Assembly (NCBI RefSeq): GCF_900609065.1
Contig: NZ_UXAU01000026.1
Coordinates: forward strand, 91,566 to 155,565
Origin: Arthrobacter ulcerisalmonis
Lineage (GTDB): Bacteria; Actinomycetota; Actinomycetes; Actinomycetales; Micrococcaceae
Length of the DNA: 64,000 nucleotides
Reading direction: 5' to 3'
Under the pieces are notes generated by a model. It was not told the origin of the DNA. It saw only the letters and a program-made list of their open reading frames with translations, and made no database searches. A program made the position numbers and the translations under genes. Shown one piece after another: positions 62,011 through 64,000 of the stretch; within the stretch, counting starts at the first letter, position 1, and each line of letters begins with the position of its first letter.

Positions 62011-63432
62011 TTGCTTGTGACTACGCACCCAGATTTCACTGCACCCCGGATCGCAATCCTTGGAGGTGGTCCTGGCGGGTATGAAGCTGCGTCCGTGGCC
62101 GCCGCGCTGGGAGCGCAGGTCACCATCGTTGAACGGGCCGGCCTCGGCGGGTCGGCAGTGCTGACCGACGTGGTGCCGTCCAAGACCTTGATTGCCACGG
62201 CTGACCTGATGACCCGCGTGGCCGAAGCTGGCGAGCTCGGCGTGAAATTCGACGTCGACGGCGGCGACGTGGCCCCCGTGATGCGCGCGGACCTCAAGCA
62301 CATCAATGACAGGCTGCTGAACCTTGCCCGCAGCCAGTCCAAGGACATTACCGACGGATTGGCGCTCCAAGGCGTTCGGGTGATCACCGGTTCGGGCCGC
62401 CTGGTGGACCCGCACACCATTGAGGTCCTGACGGTGGATGGTACGGAAACCGTTGAAGCGGACACTATCTTGCTGGCTGTGGGAGCGCACCCGCGCGAGC
62501 TGCCTACCGCTCGCCCTGACGGTGAGCGGATCCTCAACTGGGCCCAGATCTACAATCTCGAAGAGCTGCCCGAGGATTTGATCGTGGTTGGTTCCGGCGT
62601 GACCGGTGCCGAGTTCGCCTCCGCCTACAACGGCCTGGGCGCCAAGGTCACCTTGATTTCCAGCCGCGACCGGGTGCTGCCCGGCTCCGACGTGGATGCC
62701 GCCGTCGTTCTGGAAGGCGTTTTTGAACGCCGCGGCGTCCGCGTGCTGTCCCGCTCCCGCGCAGAATCCGTGGAGCGCGTGGGCGACGGCGTGGTGGTGA
62801 CACTGGGCGATGGCTCCAAAGTGACTGGCAGCCACTGCTTGGTCTGCGTTGGCTCCATTCCCAACACGGCAGGAATCGGCCTCGAAGAGGTGGGTGTGGC
62901 GGTCAATGAGAGCGGACACATCAAGGTGGACGGGGTCTCGCGGACCACTGCGCCGAACATCTACGCCGCCGGTGACTGCACGGGTGTTCTGCCGCTTGCT
63001 TCGGTGGCTGCCATGCAGGGCCGCATCGCTGTGGCGCACTTCATGGGCGACGGCGTGACGCCGCTCAAGCTGCACCAGGTGGCCTCCAACATCTTCACCT
63101 CTCCGGAAATCGCCACCGTGGGTGTATCCGAGGCGGACATTGACTCCGGCAAGTACCAGGGCGACGTCGTCAAGGTGCAGTTGGGCCGCAACGCCCGGGC
63201 CAAGATGCGCAACCACAAGGACGGATTCGTGAAGATCTTTGCCCGTAAGGGCTCCGGAACCGTCATCGGCGGGGTGGTGGTTGGCCCCAACGCGTCCGAG
63301 TTGATCTTCCCGATCTCTATTGCGGTCAAGCAGAAGCTCCACGTTGACGATGTGGCCAGCACGTTCACCGTGTACCCGTCGCTGACCGGCTCCATCTCCG
63401 AGGCTGCCCGGCGCCTGCACGTCCACCAGTAA
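62011..63432 (+). CDS. lpdA: NAD(P)H-quinone dehydrogenase, LpdA-like flavoprotein
   Basis: A pyridine-nucleotide-disulfide-oxidoreductase fold of 473 aa: FAD motif ILGGGPGGYE near 15-24, NAD(P) motif VVGSGVTGAEFAS near 193-205, C-terminal dimerisation domain. The redox-active CxxxxC of dihydrolipoamide dehydrogenase is replaced by GLGGSAVLTDVVPSK, so it cannot be an Lpd. The same change defines Rv3303c LpdA, a quinone reductase. TTG 62011 has GGGAGGA at 6 nt; GTG 62017 is an alternative. Confidence 0.88.
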   Translation: MLVTTHPDFTAPRIAILGGGPGGYEAASVAAALGAQVTIVERAGLGGSAVLTDVVPSKTLIATADLMTRVAEAGELGVKFDVDGGDVAPVMRADLKHINDRLLNLARSQSKDITDGLALQGVRVITGSGRLVDPHTIEVLTVDGTETVEADTILLAVGAHPRELPTARPDGERILNWAQIYNLEELPEDLIVVGSGVTGAEFASAYNGLGAKVTLISSRDRVLPGSDVDAAVVLEGVFERRGVRVLSRSRAESVERVGDGVVVTLGDGSKVTGSHCLVCVGSIPNTAGIGLEEVGVAVNESGHIKVDGVSRTTAPNIYAAGDCTGVLPLASVAAMQGRIAVAHFMGDGVTPLKLHQVASNIFTSPEIATVGVSEADIDSGKYQGDVVKVQLGRNARAKMRNHKDGFVKIFARKGSGTVIGGVVVGPNASELIFPISIAVKQKLHVDDVASTFTVYPSLTGSISEAARRLHVHQ

Positions 63433-63479
63433 CTACCTTCGGCTGCCTGCGGCCTGCGCGCTGCTGGTGCGCCTGGTGC

Positions 63480-63509
63480 TTGGCCTTCGCACGGTTTGGT
63501 GCTTAGACT
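63480..63509 (+). promoter_or_regulatory. Promoter of small secreted protein gene
   Basis: TTGGCC (63480-63485), 18-bp spacer, TAGACT (63504-63509), giving a short leader of about 27 nt with AGGGGAG in front of the coding region. Confidence 0.55.
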
Positions 63510-63542
63510 GTCCGCATTCGTCGGATAGGGGAGTTGGGGCAG

Positions 63543-63797
63543 ATGTCTAAGACGTATCGGAAGGCAATGGCTGGTTTTGCGGCAGCGATCGCACTGGCCG
63601 CTGGAGGTGTTGCGGTGGCGGCGCCAGCGCAGGCTGCGGGATACACCTACCTGTACCCGACGGACTTCGGCTCGCAGTCCGCGTGCAACACTAAACGCCT
63701 GACGATGAATTCCTCCTGGACTCGCGCGAGCCAATGCTTCATCATGACTGACACCGGAAGAGTGGTGTGGAAGTTCTCCGTCACTGTGCGCGGGTAA
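63543..63797 (+). CDS. Small secreted protein, function unknown
   Basis: An 84-aa protein: basic N-terminus, hydrophobic signal core (about 9-27) and a likely cleavage after APAQA, leaving a mature domain of about 52 residues with two cysteines (SACNTK, SQCFIM) that probably form one disulfide, and several Tyr, Trp and Ser. Not recognised. An in-frame TTG at 63534 is an alternative start. Confidence 0.65.
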   Translation: MSKTYRKAMAGFAAAIALAAGGVAVAAPAQAAGYTYLYPTDFGSQSACNTKRLTMNSSWTRASQCFIMTDTGRVVWKFSVTVRG

Positions 63798-63930
63798 GTC
63801 TCATCGCCGATGAAGCTCGCCCCACCCGAAGCGACATAGCGCTTCCCGTTGGTGCCCCACAACGATCGGAGCTCCGCCACCGTGGATCAGCATCGGTGAC
63901 CGAGCTGCCGCGGAGATCTCGGACAGTGGG

Positions 63931-63947
63931 CCCTCATAAAATGAGGG
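63931..63947. terminator. Small hairpin after secreted protein gene
   Basis: CCCTCAT-AAA-ATGAGGG is a perfect 7-bp inverted repeat in the 173-bp gap 63798-63970, which otherwise shows no gene. Possible terminator. Confidence 0.35.
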
Positions 63948-63970
63948 TCTACCGAAAGTAGAGATCAGCA

Positions 63971-64000
63971 TGACCGCATCACGGAAGCGATTTACCCAGG
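63971..64000 (+). CDS. Possible start of a gene cut by the window end
   Basis: An ATG at 63971 opens a frame (MTASRKRF...) that runs off the end. The ribosome site is weak (GTAGAGATC). Too short to identify. Confidence 0.25.

Noticed and set aside
62011..63432. Dihydrolipoamide dehydrogenase
   Set aside because: The redox disulfide motif is replaced by a Ser/Ala/Leu-containing stretch, so it belongs to the LpdA quinone-reductase type.
63647..63880. 77-aa minus-strand frame over the secreted protein gene
   Set aside because: The plus-strand product has a textbook signal peptide and promoter; the minus frame has neither.

Overview
The window is a contiguous, gene-dense piece of a high-GC actinobacterial chromosome, most likely from Arthrobacter or a close relative in the Micrococcaceae (Paenarthrobacter, Pseudarthrobacter). 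The assignment rests on gene content and order, frequent GTG/TTG starts, -10 boxes of the TAGGCT/TAGGAT type, and blocks syntenic with Mycobacterium (whiB2/Rv3259/Rv3258c/sahH; PMT/rsmI/tatD/rpfB/ksgA/ispE; glmU/prs/rplY/pth/mfd). No phage, insertion sequence, CRISPR array or rRNA was seen. There is one tRNA (Gln, TTG).

Layout. 0.2-8.8 kb: whiB2, a very large polytopic glycosyltransferase, its DUF5719 partner, an eroded metallopeptidase-family protein, a DUF3499 zinc-ribbon protein, a Trm112-like protein and S-adenosylhomocysteinase. 8.9-15.2 kb: an L,D-transpeptidase, a TIGR01906 membrane protein, a long-chain acyl-CoA ligase and a protein O-mannosyltransferase. 15.2-22.8 kb: rsmI, a succinate-semialdehyde dehydrogenase, and a MoxR/DUF58/transglutaminase operon. 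23-33.4 kb: housekeeping genes (tatD, rpfB, rsmA, ispE, an ABC-F ATPase, tRNA-Gln, glmU, prs, rplY, pth). 33.5-39 kb: two tandem, translationally coupled LAL-type LuxR regulators followed by inverted repeats. 39.3-41.1 kb: sufS-sufU. 41.2-46.9 kb: small membrane and SRPBCC-fold proteins plus an ECF sigma factor encoded behind a membrane protein. 47-51.5 kb: mfd and a YdjM-like hydrolase. 51.6-59.2 kb: deoC and a nitrite-assimilation island (nirB-cobA-nnaR one way, nirD the other, and a stripped NirB-like oxidoreductase). 59.2-64 kb: phosphosugar mutase, purine nucleoside phosphorylase, an LpdA-like quinone dehydrogenase and a small secreted protein.

How the parts work together. NirB needs siroheme. 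CobA makes its precursor, and NnaR (a HemD-like domain fused to a winged helix) is the known co-activator of nitrite assimilation with GlnR. Between the divergent nirB and nirD lie two mirrored GlnR-type boxes, each four 5-mers at 11-bp periodicity and each ending exactly 10 bp from its own -10 element. DeoC, PmmB and PNP fit a nucleoside/deoxyribose salvage route. Several genes (ldt, PMT, rsmI, tatD, rsmA, punA and probably pmmB and DUF3499) have a -10 hexamer 6-8 nt before the start codon, which predicts leaderless mRNAs.

The least explained parts are the tandem LAL regulators with their downstream palindromes, the sigma/membrane-protein pair with a perfect 14-bp upstream palindrome, and the NirB-like protein that appears to have lost its cofactor motifs. 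All functional calls come from reading the sequence; no database search was run.
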